In this document: positions 33,714-43,213 of the stretch, in pieces
Layout: every line of letters starts with the position of its first letter
How positions within the stretch are numbered: position 1 is the first letter of the stretch
From: JADCGM01 sp943370355
GTDB lineage: Bacteria > Pseudomonadota > Alphaproteobacteria > Sphingomonadales > Sphingomonadaceae
DNA: 64,000 bases
Direction: 5' to 3'
Assembly (NCBI GenBank): GCA_943370355.1
Contig: CALRQP020000004.1
Span: forward strand, 1 to 64,000
Translations under genes and position numbers: made by a program
The notes under the pieces: model-generated
Told to the model about the DNA's origin: nothing
What the model saw: only the letters and a program-made list of their open reading frames with translations
Database searches by the model: none

Positions 33714-34819
33714 GTTCGGCGATAGCCACGATGCAGGCTGCCAAGGGCGCGCGCGAGCGGGCGGTCCGCCGGTCGGCGGCCGTGCTGGTTCTGGCGCTGT
33801 GGGCACTGGAATTCGCGCTGCTGCTCGGCAGCCAGAAGATCGGCAACAACTGGCCGGCGCGGTCAGAAATCCTGCGGCAGGCCGGTGTCGCGACGACGGG
33901 CGTGCTGATCAGCGGCGCGCTCGGCTATAAACTCATCCGCGAACGGCAGCGTCCGATCGTGCAGCTGGCGGCAATCGCCGTCGGGCTCGCCGCAAGTTTC
34001 GCGGTCGCAAATACGCTGGCCAGCGTCGCGGCGCGCAGTTTGCTGGTCGCGGACGGGATGGGGTTCCGGCACAGCCACGACACGTCCGGCCAAGCGATGG
34101 CGCTAAGCTTCATCTTCTGGTTCCGGGTGTTCCTATCAGGCGCAGGTGCATTGCTGGCGATCGCGTACGCCCTCGACGCGCGCGAGAGCGAGGAACGGGC
34201 TGCGTCGTTGCACGGTCTCGCCCACCGGGCCCAACTCCGCGCGCTGCGCTACCAGATCAATCCGCACTTCCTGTTCAATGCGCTCAATGCGGTATCATCG
34301 CTCGTCACCGGAGCCGAAAACGACCGGGCCGAAGCCGTGCTGGCCAATCTGTCCGATTTCTTGCGCGCCAGCCTCGCCACCGATCCGCTCGAGGACATCC
34401 CGCTCTGGCGTGAGATCGACTATGAACGGCTGTATCTCGAGATCGAGCAGGTGCGCTTCCCCTATCGGCTGCGCATCGAGATCGATCAGCCCGATGCGGT
34501 GCGAGACGCGCTAGTGCCGAGCCTAATCCTGCAGCCGCTCATCGAGAATGTGATCAAACATGCCGTGGCAACGGCGGTCGCACCGGTAACAATGCGCCTG
34601 TCTGCGAACACCAACGGCGCGGCGCTGATGATCGAAGTCTCCGACAACGGGCCGCCCACCGCCGCGACCGGTTTCACCAAGGGCACCAATGTCGGATTGG
34701 AGAATGTGCGCGACCGGTTGGAGACGCGCTACCCGGGCGCGGTCGAATTCGACGCGGGTCCGCAGCCCGGCGGCGGCTTCCGCGTCCGCTTTGCCATTCC
34801 GATGCGGCGCGCGGCATGA
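33710..34819 (+). CDS. LytS/AlgZ-type sensor histidine kinase, second of a tandem pair
   Basis: A 369-residue paralogue of the preceding kinase. The dimerisation/His region (LAHRAQLRALRYQINPHFLF and on to IDYERLYLEIE) is almost identical to its neighbour, while the four-helix sensor part is clearly different. Here the G1 box is intact (VSDNGPP) and the G2 region is GTNVGLENVRDRL. The start is taken as GTG 33710, overlapping the previous stop; ATG 33731 is an alternative. The stop overlaps the LytTR regulator as ATGA. It arose by tandem duplication. Confidence 0.9.
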   Translation: MSSAIATMQAAKGARERAVRRSAAVLVLALWALEFALLLGSQKIGNNWPARSEILRQAGVATTGVLISGALGYKLIRERQRPIVQLAAIAVGLAASFAVANTLASVAARSLLVADGMGFRHSHDTSGQAMALSFIFWFRVFLSGAGALLAIAYALDARESEERAASLHGLAHRAQLRALRYQINPHFLFNALNAVSSLVTGAENDRAEAVLANLSDFLRASLATDPLEDIPLWREIDYERLYLEIEQVRFPYRLRIEIDQPDAVRDALVPSLILQPLIENVIKHAVATAVAPVTMRLSANTNGAALMIEVSDNGPPTAATGFTKGTNVGLENVRDRLETRYPGAVEFDAGPQPGGGFRVRFAIPMRRAA

Positions 34820-35619
34820 GCCTGCTACGCGTCCTTGTCGCCGACGACGAGCCGCTGGCTGTCGCGCGGCTGCTGCGCTTCCTCAAGCAATGCCGCGATG
34901 TCGAGGTCGTTGCGTCGGCGAGCAACGGAGAAGAAGCGCTAGCGCTGATCCGTGCGCATCAGCCCGACGCAGTACTGCTCGATATCAAGATGCCGCTCCT
35001 CGACGGGTTCGACGTCATCGAGCAGCAATTGGGGCCACGCACCCCGGTCATCATCTTTGTGACCGCCTTCCACCGCTTTGCCATCCAGGCGTTCGAGGTC
35101 GCAGCAGCAGACTATCTGCTCAAACCGGTCCGGTTGGCCCGGCTGGAAGCCGCACTCGAACGCGCGCGTCAGGCCATCGCCGCGCGCGCGCATTCGGACC
35201 CGGAGGCATTACGCGGCATCGCCGAGACGCTGCGCCAATCGGCACAGGACGCCGAGCGCGACCCCGGCGAAACCGATATCTGGGTCCCGCGCCAGGGCGA
35301 GTTCCACCGCGTGCCCATCGACAGTATCGACTGGATCAAGGCCGAAGGCGTCTATGTCCGGCTATGGGTCGGCAGCCAGTCCCATCTGCATCGCGAATTG
35401 ATCGGGCAGCTCGCCGACCGGCTCCCTGAAAAGCGATTTCTGCGCATCCACCGCTCAGTCATCGTTCGCAGCGACCTGATCGCGGCCGTGCGGCGCACCC
35501 GCTATGGCGGTTTGGCGATCGGCCTGACCGACGGTACGAACCTGCCGGTCGGCCGCAAATATGCCAGTCCGGTGCGGACCCTCGTGCGCAGCCGGGGTCT
35601 GTCAGCCGACGCAAACTGA
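34816..35619 (+). CDS. LytTR-family response regulator
   Basis: A 267-residue regulator with a receiver domain (acidic pair DDE at 10-12, phospho-acceptor Asp56 in AVLLDIKMPLLDGFDVI, conserved Lys in LLKPVRL) and a C-terminal LytTR DNA-binding domain (about residues 160-260: IDSIDWIKAEGVYVRLWV, RFLRIHRSVIVRSDLI, VGRKYA). LytTR proteins bind pairs of short direct repeats. It is the only regulator with the two kinases upstream, so both presumably phosphorylate it. The AT-rich region ahead of the TonB-dependent receptor is the closest candidate target. Confidence 0.93.
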   Translation: MSLLRVLVADDEPLAVARLLRFLKQCRDVEVVASASNGEEALALIRAHQPDAVLLDIKMPLLDGFDVIEQQLGPRTPVIIFVTAFHRFAIQAFEVAAADYLLKPVRLARLEAALERARQAIAARAHSDPEALRGIAETLRQSAQDAERDPGETDIWVPRQGEFHRVPIDSIDWIKAEGVYVRLWVGSQSHLHRELIGQLADRLPEKRFLRIHRSVIVRSDLIAAVRRTRYGGLAIGLTDGTNLPVGRKYASPVRTLVRSRGLSADAN

Positions 35620-35623
35620 CTAG

Positions 35624-35678
35624 AGTTTACACCAATGTGTATCAAATACATTCTTTATTCGAACCTATGATGTAAACT
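35624..35678. promoter_or_regulatory. AT-rich leader with nested inverted repeats upstream of the TonB-dependent receptor
   Basis: About 200 bases (35620-35821) are much AT-richer than their surroundings. Inside are AGTTTACA (35624-35631) mirrored by TGTAAACT (35671-35678), TACAC-N4-GTGTA (35628-35641), and TGTAT-CAA-ATACA (35638-35650). These resemble operator half-sites. No regulator is proven; the adjacent LytTR regulator or TetR protein are candidates. Confidence 0.45.
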
Positions 35679-35821
35679 TACTGATGCAATAAAAATACAA
35701 TCGGAATGGTTCGGCATTTTTGAAGTCGTTTGTCCTCGACTAACAACAGAACATTGTGGATTTGCTGCCACCTATCGCTCCGGCCGTGCGCCAGAGACGA
35801 TTGGGCACAGGGGAAATTCAT

Positions 35822-38800
35822 ATGTCTGCAATCAACTTTCAACATCGCAAGCTTGCACTGCTTGCAACTGCAGCGTCGATCGGTCTCATTTCATCGCCGG
35901 CTTTCGCGCAGGCCGCTAAGACGGCGGTCGCTGCCGCTGATGACGCCGCCGCTGCAGGTGACGAGGAAATCGTCGTCACTGGCTCGCTGATCAAGAATCC
36001 GAACCTCGAGCGCTCGGCGCCGGTGACGGTCACGTCGTCGGACGAGATCGAGCTGAAGCAGTCGAACGTCGCCGAAGAGGTTTTGCGCGAAATCCCGGGT
36101 ATTGTTCCGAACATCGGATCGGCCGTCAACAACGGGAACAACGGCGCATCCTACGTCGACCTTCGCGGTCTCGGTTCATTCCGGAACGTGGTACTGCTCG
36201 ACGGCAACCGGATCGCGCCATCGAACCTCATTGGCCGGGTCGACCTCAACAACATTCCGCTCGCGCTCGTCGAGCGCGTCGAAGTTCTGACTGGCGGCGC
36301 TTCGACGACCTATGGCGCCGACGCTGTCTCGGGCGTGGTGAACTTTATCACGAAGCAGAATTTTTCGGGCGTCGACCTGTCTGCCTCCGAGCAGATCACC
36401 GACCGGGGCGACGGAAACACTGTTCGTACCGACCTGACCATCGGCGGTAATTTCGACGATGGCAAAGGTAACGCCACCGTCAGTGTCGGCTACCAGGAAT
36501 CGGACGCTGTTTACCAAGGCGCCCGCGATTACTCCGCCACCAACATCAGCGCCTTTTCTGGCACGTTCGGCGGGTCCGGCACCTCGGTTCCATCACGGTT
36601 CACGAGCACCCGTCCTATCGATCCTGCCACCGGGCAGCCCAGCACCAATCCAGCCGTCGCCAATGGCCCTGCCCGTCAGGTCAATGCGGCAGGACAGGCA
36701 GTGACCACCTTCCAGCTGTTCAACTTCAACCCGTACAACGTGTTCAACACGCCCTTCAAACGCTTCAACATCTATGCGCAGGGTAAGTATGAGTTCACTG
36801 ACAGCGTCGAGGTATACACCCGCGCGCTGTTCTCCAAGAACACGGTCAATACGATCATCGCACCGTCGGGCGTGTTCGGCTCTGCCGTCGTGATCCCGCT
36901 GAGCAACCCCTATCTGCCGGCGGCGCTCCGCAACCAGTTCTGCGCGTTCAACACCTCTACGCCGGCGTCCGGTCTCTATACGCCGCTTTATACGCCCGCA
37001 CAGTGCGCGGCCGCGGCGACCGCCTTGACGCCCGCAGATCCGAACTTCCGGACCGTTACAACGGCACTGAGCCGCCGCACGACAGAAGTCGGGCCTCGTA
37101 TCAGCGAGTTCTCGACGACCATCTTCGACTATCGCGCAGGCCTTCGCGGCAAGCTTACCGACACGATCGATTGGGACATCAATGGATCCTACGGCGAATC
37201 GGAGAACCGCCAGCAGCAGCAAAATTATGTTCTGACTTCGCGCGCGCGCGCCGCGATCTACGCGACCAACCGCACGACCTGCCTGCCAAACCCGCCGAAT
37301 GGCGGCAGCACGCTGCCGGGCTGCGTCCCGGTCGACTTCTTCGGCCCGGAAGGCGCGATCACCGCGGCGCAGATCCCGTATCTCACCGCGACGGCCTCGA
37401 CGCTCAACACGACGTCGCTGGCGCAGGGTCGCGCCACGCTGAGCGGCGATTTCGGGGTGTCGGCACCTTGGGCCCAGGATGCCATCGGCTTCGCAGTCGG
37501 CACCGAATACAGAAAGTACCAAGCCACCCAGCAGTCCGACACGCTGAGCCAGCAGGCCGGTGAACTGGGCGGTGGTGGCGGTGCCGCCCCGAACATCGTC
37601 GGTGGCTATGATGTCTGGGAAGCCTATGGCGAACTCGTCGCGCCGCTCGTGCAGGACAGGCCCTTCTTCAAGAGCCTGACCTTCGAAGCGGGTGCCCGCT
37701 ATTCGAGCTACAAGGTCGATGCGCCCGGCAATCCGAGCTACAAGACCACAACCTACAAGGCGGGTGGCAGCTGGGAGCCGCTCGATGGCCTGAAGTTCCG
37801 CGGCAACTATTCGCACGCGGTTCGCGCGCCGAACATCAACGAACTGTTCACACCGGTCCGGACGGTATTGACCAATCTGGCCGACGATCCGTGCGCAACC
37901 CTCACTGCCGGTGCTGTGCCGATTGCCGGACGGACTCCGCAGAATGCTAACCTTCGTGCCGTCTGTCTCGCGCAGGGGGCCACGGCCGGCAATGTGGTTT
38001 CGATCTCGCAGCCGACTGCCGGGCAGGCCAATGTCACGACGGGCGGCAATCTGGCCCTGAAGCCTGAAACGGCGAACACCTATTCCTTCGGTGCGGTGAT
38101 TCAGCCGGCGATGGTGCCGGGCCTGTCGATCACCGTCGACTATTACAACATCAAGGTGGCCAAGGCGATTACCACGCCGACGGCGCCGGACTCGATTGCG
38201 GCCTGCTTCGGGGCGACTCCGCTGACTCCGTCAGCGGCTGCCGCGACCAGCGCCGCCTGCACCATAATCCGCCGCAACCCGATTACCGGTGGCCTTGACG
38301 GTGACGTCGCAACGACGCCCGGCGTGTTCGCGGGTCTGTCGAATCTTGGCAGACTGAAGACCGACGGTATCGATGTCGCGATCAACTACAGCCGCGACAT
38401 CGGCTTTGCGAAGCTCGGACTCAGTCTGACCGGGAACTATACCCATGACAGCAAATTCCAAGCCACACCGACAAGCATCAATCGCGAGTGCACCGGTTTC
38501 TACAGCAACGGCTGCGCCTCGCTGCAGCCCAAGTTCCAATGGTCGCAGCGCACCACGTTGAGCTTCAAGCAGATCGACGTCTCGCTGTTGTGGCGCCACA
38601 TCGACAATTTCATCCAGGAGCCGATCGACGCGATCCCCGCGTTCGTAGGCAACCTTCAGGTCGTTGCCGGCAACCCGCTGAGCGGTCAGGCCGTCAACTT
38701 CCGCAAGCTGCCGTCAGTCAACTATTTCGACCTGTCGACACGCGTCGGGGTGAACGACAATCTGTCATTGACATTGACCGTGCAGAACCTGCTCGACAAA

Positions 38801-38920
38801 CAGCCACCGCTGACCGGTTCGAACATAGGGCCGACCGCCTACAACAGCGGCAATACCTATCCGTCGACCTATGACTCGCTTGGTCGCCGCTTCGCAGTCC
38901 AAGCGCGCCTGAAGTTCTAG
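35822..38920 (+). CDS. TonB-dependent receptor
   Basis: A 1032-residue outer-membrane receptor. After a signal peptide (KLALLATAASIGLISSPAFA) comes a TonB box EEIVVTGSLI, the plug domain (about residues 50-165, with VDLRGLGSFRNVVLLDGNR and VEVLTGGASTTYGADAVSG), then a 22-strand-type barrel ending RRFAVQARLKF, with the C-terminal Phe needed for barrel assembly. Start ATG 35822 has GGGGA upstream. Cargo cannot be read from sequence; the plug style resembles sphingomonad receptors for large organic substrates rather than classical siderophore receptors. It lies behind the LytTR system and ends at a strong terminator. Confidence 0.93.
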   Translation: MSAINFQHRKLALLATAASIGLISSPAFAQAAKTAVAAADDAAAAGDEEIVVTGSLIKNPNLERSAPVTVTSSDEIELKQSNVAEEVLREIPGIVPNIGSAVNNGNNGASYVDLRGLGSFRNVVLLDGNRIAPSNLIGRVDLNNIPLALVERVEVLTGGASTTYGADAVSGVVNFITKQNFSGVDLSASEQITDRGDGNTVRTDLTIGGNFDDGKGNATVSVGYQESDAVYQGARDYSATNISAFSGTFGGSGTSVPSRFTSTRPIDPATGQPSTNPAVANGPARQVNAAGQAVTTFQLFNFNPYNVFNTPFKRFNIYAQGKYEFTDSVEVYTRALFSKNTVNTIIAPSGVFGSAVVIPLSNPYLPAALRNQFCAFNTSTPASGLYTPLYTPAQCAAAATALTPADPNFRTVTTALSRRTTEVGPRISEFSTTIFDYRAGLRGKLTDTIDWDINGSYGESENRQQQQNYVLTSRARAAIYATNRTTCLPNPPNGGSTLPGCVPVDFFGPEGAITAAQIPYLTATASTLNTTSLAQGRATLSGDFGVSAPWAQDAIGFAVGTEYRKYQATQQSDTLSQQAGELGGGGGAAPNIVGGYDVWEAYGELVAPLVQDRPFFKSLTFEAGARYSSYKVDAPGNPSYKTTTYKAGGSWEPLDGLKFRGNYSHAVRAPNINELFTPVRTVLTNLADDPCATLTAGAVPIAGRTPQNANLRAVCLAQGATAGNVVSISQPTAGQANVTTGGNLALKPETANTYSFGAVIQPAMVPGLSITVDYYNIKVAKAITTPTAPDSIAACFGATPLTPSAAAATSAACTIIRRNPITGGLDGDVATTPGVFAGLSNLGRLKTDGIDVAINYSRDIGFAKLGLSLTGNYTHDSKFQATPTSINRECTGFYSNGCASLQPKFQWSQRTTLSFKQIDVSLLWRHIDNFIQEPIDAIPAFVGNLQVVAGNPLSGQAVNFRKLPSVNYFDLSTRVGVNDNLSLTLTVQNLLDKQPPLTGSNIGPTAYNSGNTYPSTYDSLGRRFAVQARLKF

Positions 38921-38942
38921 GGCGATAGCTTGCACAATCCTT

Positions 38943-38972
38943 GGGGGAGGGCTTCGGCCCTCCCCCTTTTTT
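38943..38972 (+). terminator. Rho-independent terminator of the TonB-dependent receptor gene
   Basis: A perfect 10-bp stem GGGGGAGGGC/GCCCTCCCCC with a TTCG tetraloop is followed by six T residues. It starts 23 bases after the receptor stop. Confidence 0.95.
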
Positions 38973-39004
38973 GTGCGCTGCGGCTATTGCCGCAGGACAG
39001 CGGC

Positions 39005-40339
39005 TCAAAGGACAATCGTAAACACCGCGCCCTGCCGGTTGCGGACTGCCAGCGAACCACCATGGGCCAGGATGATCTGGCGCGCCAGGCTGAGGCCGAC
39101 CCCCGTGCCGCTGGCCTTTGTCGTGAAGAAGGGCAGGAAGATCTCGTCGACAAGGTCGGGCGGCACACCGGGCCCGTTGTCACCGACCTCGATCACTGTG
39201 CGGCCCAGACGATTGCGATGGGCTCGCAAACCTACAGCGGGATGCCTGGCATGGCCGCTCGCGGCTTCGGCAGCATTGCGCAGAAGGTTGATCAGCACCT
39301 GCATCAACAGGTCGGGATCCGCGAACATGTCGAGGCCGGGTGGGTCGATGGCGATCGTCAGGGCAATTTCCCCACTCGGCCAATCGGCGTGAAACAGCCG
39401 CTCCAGTTCGGCGAACATCGGCTGGAGACTGATCGTCTTTCGGCGCAGCGACGGCGCGCTGGCCAGCTGCCGATAGGTCCGCACGAAATGCATCACCCCA
39501 TCCGCCCGGCGTGCGACCGTTTCGATCGCCGCGCGGGCGTCGGTGACCCGCGGGTCCGCTGACTGGACATCGCCGATCAGGTCCGCAGCCGTCCGCGCCA
39601 GCGAAGTGATCGGCGTCACCGAGTTCATCACTTCGTGCGTGAGCACCCGCACGAGATCGCGCCACGCCCCCATCTCGACGCGGTCCAATTCCCCCTGGAT
39701 CGGCTGCACGGCGATCAGCCGCAAGGGGGCAGCGCCCGGCTGGCGCACCTCGGCGACCGATAATGTGGCCGTCTGCGGTGCCTCGTCGAGCAGCATCGCC
39801 GAGGTCCGGCGTTCGGCCGGCGGCGCGTTGGCGACATCGTCGACAAAGCCAGGACCATAGGCTGCGAGATCGGCAAGCCGGCTGACCGGAAATGCACTGA
39901 ACATCCGGCGCGCTGCCTTGTTGAGCAGCTCAACATGCCCATCGGAGTCGAGGCTCAGCAGCGGCGTCGGCACCTCTTCGACCAGTGCCGCGAGCGTCCG
40001 GTTGGTGTCGGCCGAGCGGCTGCGTTCCTCGCGGAGCCGCGCGACGGCGCTGTTCATCGCACTGCCCAGCTGCTCGAAGCCGAAGCCTTCATGCTTGTGC
40101 CCGAAGCTCGCCGAAAAATCGGCGTAGGTCAGCGCTTCGACAAAGCGCGTGAGCTCGAGATTGGTGCGCTGCACATAGCGCCAGAGGCTGGCGAGGAAGC
40201 CAGCGGCCGCGAAGGCGGCGACGATCGTCGTCGCCCGGTAGCCGCGTTGCACAGCCAGCGCGGCCAGCGCCGCGAACGCTCCGACCAGCCCGGCGATGCG
40301 CCAGGCGAGGCCGATCAGGAAGACCCGGTCGAAGATCAT
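39005..40339 (-). CDS. Sensor histidine kinase partnered with a sigma-54 regulator
   Basis: A 444-residue kinase with two N-terminal transmembrane helices (about residues 7-28 and 36-54), a HAMP-like stretch, a PAS domain (about 110-215, EEVPTPLLSLDSDGHVELLN) and the kinase core. The H-box reads VLTHEVMNSVTPITSLART, a non-classical form shared by kinases of this exporter-linked family. ATPase motifs: LINLLRNAAEA, VGDNGPGVP and SGTGVGLSLARQI. It starts three bases after the regulator's stop, so the two are one operon. The periplasmic loop is very short, so the signal may be sensed in the membrane. Confidence 0.92.
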   Translation of the reverse strand: MIFDRVFLIGLAWRIAGLVGAFAALAALAVQRGYRATTIVAAFAAAGFLASLWRYVQRTNLELTRFVEALTYADFSASFGHKHEGFGFEQLGSAMNSAVARLREERSRSADTNRTLAALVEEVPTPLLSLDSDGHVELLNKAARRMFSAFPVSRLADLAAYGPGFVDDVANAPPAERRTSAMLLDEAPQTATLSVAEVRQPGAAPLRLIAVQPIQGELDRVEMGAWRDLVRVLTHEVMNSVTPITSLARTAADLIGDVQSADPRVTDARAAIETVARRADGVMHFVRTYRQLASAPSLRRKTISLQPMFAELERLFHADWPSGEIALTIAIDPPGLDMFADPDLLMQVLINLLRNAAEAASGHARHPAVGLRAHRNRLGRTVIEVGDNGPGVPPDLVDEIFLPFFTTKASGTGVGLSLARQIILAHGGSLAVRNRQGAVFTIVL

Positions 40340-40342
40340 GCG

Positions 40343-41722
40343 CTAAAGCCCATGTTTCTCCATCCGCCGGTACAGCGAGGCACGGGTCAGCCCGAGCTCG
40401 GCGGCCGCGAGCGAGATATTCCAGGCATGTTTTTTCAGTGCGCGCTCGACAGTCTGGCGTTCGAGGCGGTCGAGATTGAGATCGTCCACCGGAGACATAT
40501 GCGTAGGTGCCGGCGAGATGTGCGGCAGCGGAAAATCCTCAAGTTCGTAATGTGAGCCGGTCGAAAGGATCACGGCCCGCTCGGCGGCATGGCGGAGAGC
40601 ACGGACGTTCCCGGGCCAGTGATAGTCCTGGAGTGAGACGAGAACCGAGCCCGGCAGCTCTTTAGATTCGCGTCCATATTTCCGCGAATAGAGCGCGAGG
40701 AAGTGGTTGAGCAGGTCGGGAATGTCCTCGCGCCGCTCGCGAAGCGGCGGGAGCGGTATTTCCACGGTATTGAGGCGGAACAGCAGGTCCTGACGGAAAA
40801 CGCTCTCGTCGCCGAGACGCTCAAGCGGCAGGTTCGTGGCGCTCACGATCCGCACATCAATGTCGACCGGCTTGTTGCTGCCGACGGGAGTCACCCGGCG
40901 CTGTTCGAGCGCGGTCAGCAGTTTTGGCTGCAGATGCAGCGGCAAATTGCCGATTTCGTCGAGAAACAGCGTCCCGCCGTCGGCGGCCTGCATGCGGCCG
41001 ATTCGGTCGGTGCGCGCATCGGTGAAGGCGCCCTTCACATGACCGAACAGCTCTGAATCGAAAAGACTCTCGGCGACCGCGCCAAGGTCGACCGATAGCA
41101 TCGGCCCGCCTGCCCGCCGCGACCGGCGATGCAGTTCGCGCGCCACAAGCTCCTTGCCCGTACCATTCTCGCCTAGGATCAGTACATTGGCGTCGGTCGG
41201 CGCGGCGCGCTCGATGAGCGCCTGCACCCGCCGCATCGCCAGCGAGTTGCCGAGAATCGGTGTCTCACCGCCGAGCGGCGGCGCGGTCACCGCAGCAGCG
41301 CGCGCCCGCTCCACGCCGGCCGTCCGGCGCGATGCGCTCAGCGCGGCGGCCGTCCGCACCGTGGCGAGCATGCGCTCGTTCGACCAGGGTTTGGACACGA
41401 AGTCCGTTGCGCCGCGTTTCATCGCATCGACGGCAAGATTGACGCCACCATGCGCGGTGATGACGATCACGACAGCCTGCGGATCGATTGCGAGGATCGC
41501 CGCGAGCGCCGCAAACCCCTCCTCCCCGCTCGTCGCGCCACGCCCGTAGTTCATGTCGAGCAGCACGACGTCGGGGCGCTGTGCTGCATAGAGCGCCGGG
41601 ATCGCGGACGGGTCCTGCGCCGTCTGGATATCGGCAAAAGCGCTGCGCAGCAGCAGCCGTGCAGCGAGCAGGATATCGGGGTCGTCGTCGACGATCAGGG
41701 CGGTCGCGCTGGGGTCTGCCAT
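40343..41722 (-). CDS. Sigma-54-dependent response regulator for the adjacent exporter
   Basis: A 459-residue NtrC-type activator. Receiver: Asp56 in DVVLLDMNYGRGATSGEEG. AAA+ domain: Walker A GENGTGKE, sigma-54-contact loop GAFTDA instead of GAFTGA (FGHVKGAFTDARTDR), Walker B GGTLFLDEIGNLP. C-terminal Fis-type HTH: ISLAAAELGLTRASLYRRM. Start 41722 (MADPSATALIVDDD) fits the receiver fold; upstream codons are not conserved. It is divergent from the exporter operon, which has a -24/-12 promoter at 41824-41839, making it the obvious activator of that operon. Confidence 0.93.
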   Translation of the reverse strand: MADPSATALIVDDDPDILLAARLLLRSAFADIQTAQDPSAIPALYAAQRPDVVLLDMNYGRGATSGEEGFAALAAILAIDPQAVVIVITAHGGVNLAVDAMKRGATDFVSKPWSNERMLATVRTAAALSASRRTAGVERARAAAVTAPPLGGETPILGNSLAMRRVQALIERAAPTDANVLILGENGTGKELVARELHRRSRRAGGPMLSVDLGAVAESLFDSELFGHVKGAFTDARTDRIGRMQAADGGTLFLDEIGNLPLHLQPKLLTALEQRRVTPVGSNKPVDIDVRIVSATNLPLERLGDESVFRQDLLFRLNTVEIPLPPLRERREDIPDLLNHFLALYSRKYGRESKELPGSVLVSLQDYHWPGNVRALRHAAERAVILSTGSHYELEDFPLPHISPAPTHMSPVDDLNLDRLERQTVERALKKHAWNISLAAAELGLTRASLYRRMEKHGL

Positions 41723-41823
41723 GTCCGCAGGCGTACACCATGTGTCCGGATTCGAACAACCCGGAGCGGCGAAGTGCCCTTGATGATCCGCGCACATAGC
41801 AATTTTTCAATGACTTAACCGAC

Positions 41824-41839
41824 TGGCACGGCCCCTGCT
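41824..41839 (+). promoter_or_regulatory. Sigma-54 (-24/-12) promoter of the exporter operon
   Basis: TGGCACG-GCCC-CTGCT matches the sigma-54 consensus TGGCACR-N4-TTGCW with one change. The invariant GG (41825-41826) and GC (41837-41838) are ten bases apart, as required. Transcription would start near 41850, about 33 bases before the HlyD-like ATG. The gene for a sigma-54 activator lies divergently 100 bases away. Confidence 0.85.
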
Positions 41840-41882
41840 TAAGATTGGGTGAAATCCCTTGGGACTAGGCCGGACATACCGC

Positions 41883-43193
41883 ATGAGCGTCGTCAAACTT
41901 CAGCATCAGGACAGCCCGATCTCGGGCAGCGGCATGGACCGCGTTGTCGTTCGCAAGGGCCTCACCAAACGCCAGAAGCTGTTTGCAGGCGGCGGCATCG
42001 GCGCGATCGTCGTTGCGACGTTGATTTGGTTCGCGCCGATGAGCGGGTCCTCACAAAGCGTCGCAGCCGAGCGGCTGACGATCTCGCCCGTCACCGCCGG
42101 CACCTTCGACGATTTCATCCCGCTACGCGGCCGCGTAACTCCCTCGCTGACCATCTTCCTCGACGCCGTCGAAGGTGGCCGTATCGAGAAGCTGCTCGTC
42201 GAGGACGGCGCGACCGTCGCCAAGGGGCAGCTGCTCGCCGTGCTGTCGAACGCCGAGCTTCAGCTCAACGTGCTGGCGCGCGAAACGGAGGTGACGCAGC
42301 AGATTAACGACATGCGCACGCAGGAGCTGGCGCTCGAACGCAACCGCATCGCGACGCAGGGCAGCCTGTTCGATGCCGAATATCAGTTGTCGAAGACCAA
42401 ACGGCAGGTCGATCGCGACGCAGCGCTCGCTGCCAACGGCTGGGTCTCGAAGAAGGCGCTCGGCGACAGCCAGGATGAGTATCGCTTCCAGAAGAACCGG
42501 CTCGATCTCGCGCGCGAGAGCAAGATCACCGACGAGCGGCTGCAGGCAAGCCAGCTCAAGCAGATCCGCGCCAGCGCGTCGCAGCTGCAGACCAGCCTCG
42601 CCGTCGCACGCGCCAATCTCGACTCGCTGAATGTCCGCGCGCCCGTCGCCGGTCAGTTGTCGGCCTGGACTCTGCAGATCGGCCAGTCGCTGAGCCGCGG
42701 CGAGCGGCTGGGGCAAATCGACTCCCCCGGCCGCAACAAGCTGACCGCCGGCGTCGATGAATTTTATCTCGGTCGCGTCGCCGTCGGCCAGACCGCGACG
42801 ATGGAGATCGGCGGCAAGACTTATGCGCTGAAGGTCGCGAAAATCTATCCGACCGTGAAGAACGGCGAATTCGACGTCGACCTGTTCTTCACCAACGGCG
42901 AGCCTGCCGGCATCCAGCGCGGCCAGACGCTGCAAACGAGACTCACGCTCGGCGATCCGACCAAGAGCCTGCTTCTGCCGGCTGGCAGCTTCTACAACGA
43001 CACCGGCGGTGCCTGGGTGTTCGTCGTCACGCCCGACGGCAAACATGCCGAGCGGCGCACCGTGCGCCTGGGCCGCCGCAACTCACAAGTCATCGAAGTG
43101 CTCGACGGCCTGCAGGCGGGCGAACGCGTGCTCACCTCACCCTATACCGGCCTGACCGACAAGGACCGGCTCGACATCTCATCCGACAAATAA
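41883..43193 (+). CDS. HlyD/MacA-like periplasmic adaptor of an ABC exporter
   Basis: A 436-residue membrane-fusion protein. A short cytoplasmic N-terminus precedes one transmembrane helix (about residues 35-52). Then follow a lipoyl-like half (GGRIEKLLVEDGATVAKGQLLAVL), a long coiled-coil hairpin (about 120-245, rich in Gln, Leu and Arg), the second lipoyl half (LNVRAPVAGQLSAWTLQIGQ) and beta-barrel regions. It would link the inner-membrane ABC transporter to an outer-membrane channel; no TolC-like gene is in the window. ATG 41883 is the first start after the sigma-54 promoter. It is first of a three-gene operon. Confidence 0.93.
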   Translation: MSVVKLQHQDSPISGSGMDRVVVRKGLTKRQKLFAGGGIGAIVVATLIWFAPMSGSSQSVAAERLTISPVTAGTFDDFIPLRGRVTPSLTIFLDAVEGGRIEKLLVEDGATVAKGQLLAVLSNAELQLNVLARETEVTQQINDMRTQELALERNRIATQGSLFDAEYQLSKTKRQVDRDAALAANGWVSKKALGDSQDEYRFQKNRLDLARESKITDERLQASQLKQIRASASQLQTSLAVARANLDSLNVRAPVAGQLSAWTLQIGQSLSRGERLGQIDSPGRNKLTAGVDEFYLGRVAVGQTATMEIGGKTYALKVAKIYPTVKNGEFDVDLFFTNGEPAGIQRGQTLQTRLTLGDPTKSLLLPAGSFYNDTGGAWVFVVTPDGKHAERRTVRLGRRNSQVIEVLDGLQAGERVLTSPYTGLTDKDRLDISSDK

Positions 43194-43213
43194 ACTCCCG
43201 GGAGGAACCACCC

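Noticed and set aside
35726..35734. TCGTTTGTC, close to the AlgR site CCGTTTGTC
   Set aside because: A single nine-base near-match to a Pseudomonas site is weak evidence; LytTR proteins need paired repeats and a second copy is not evident.
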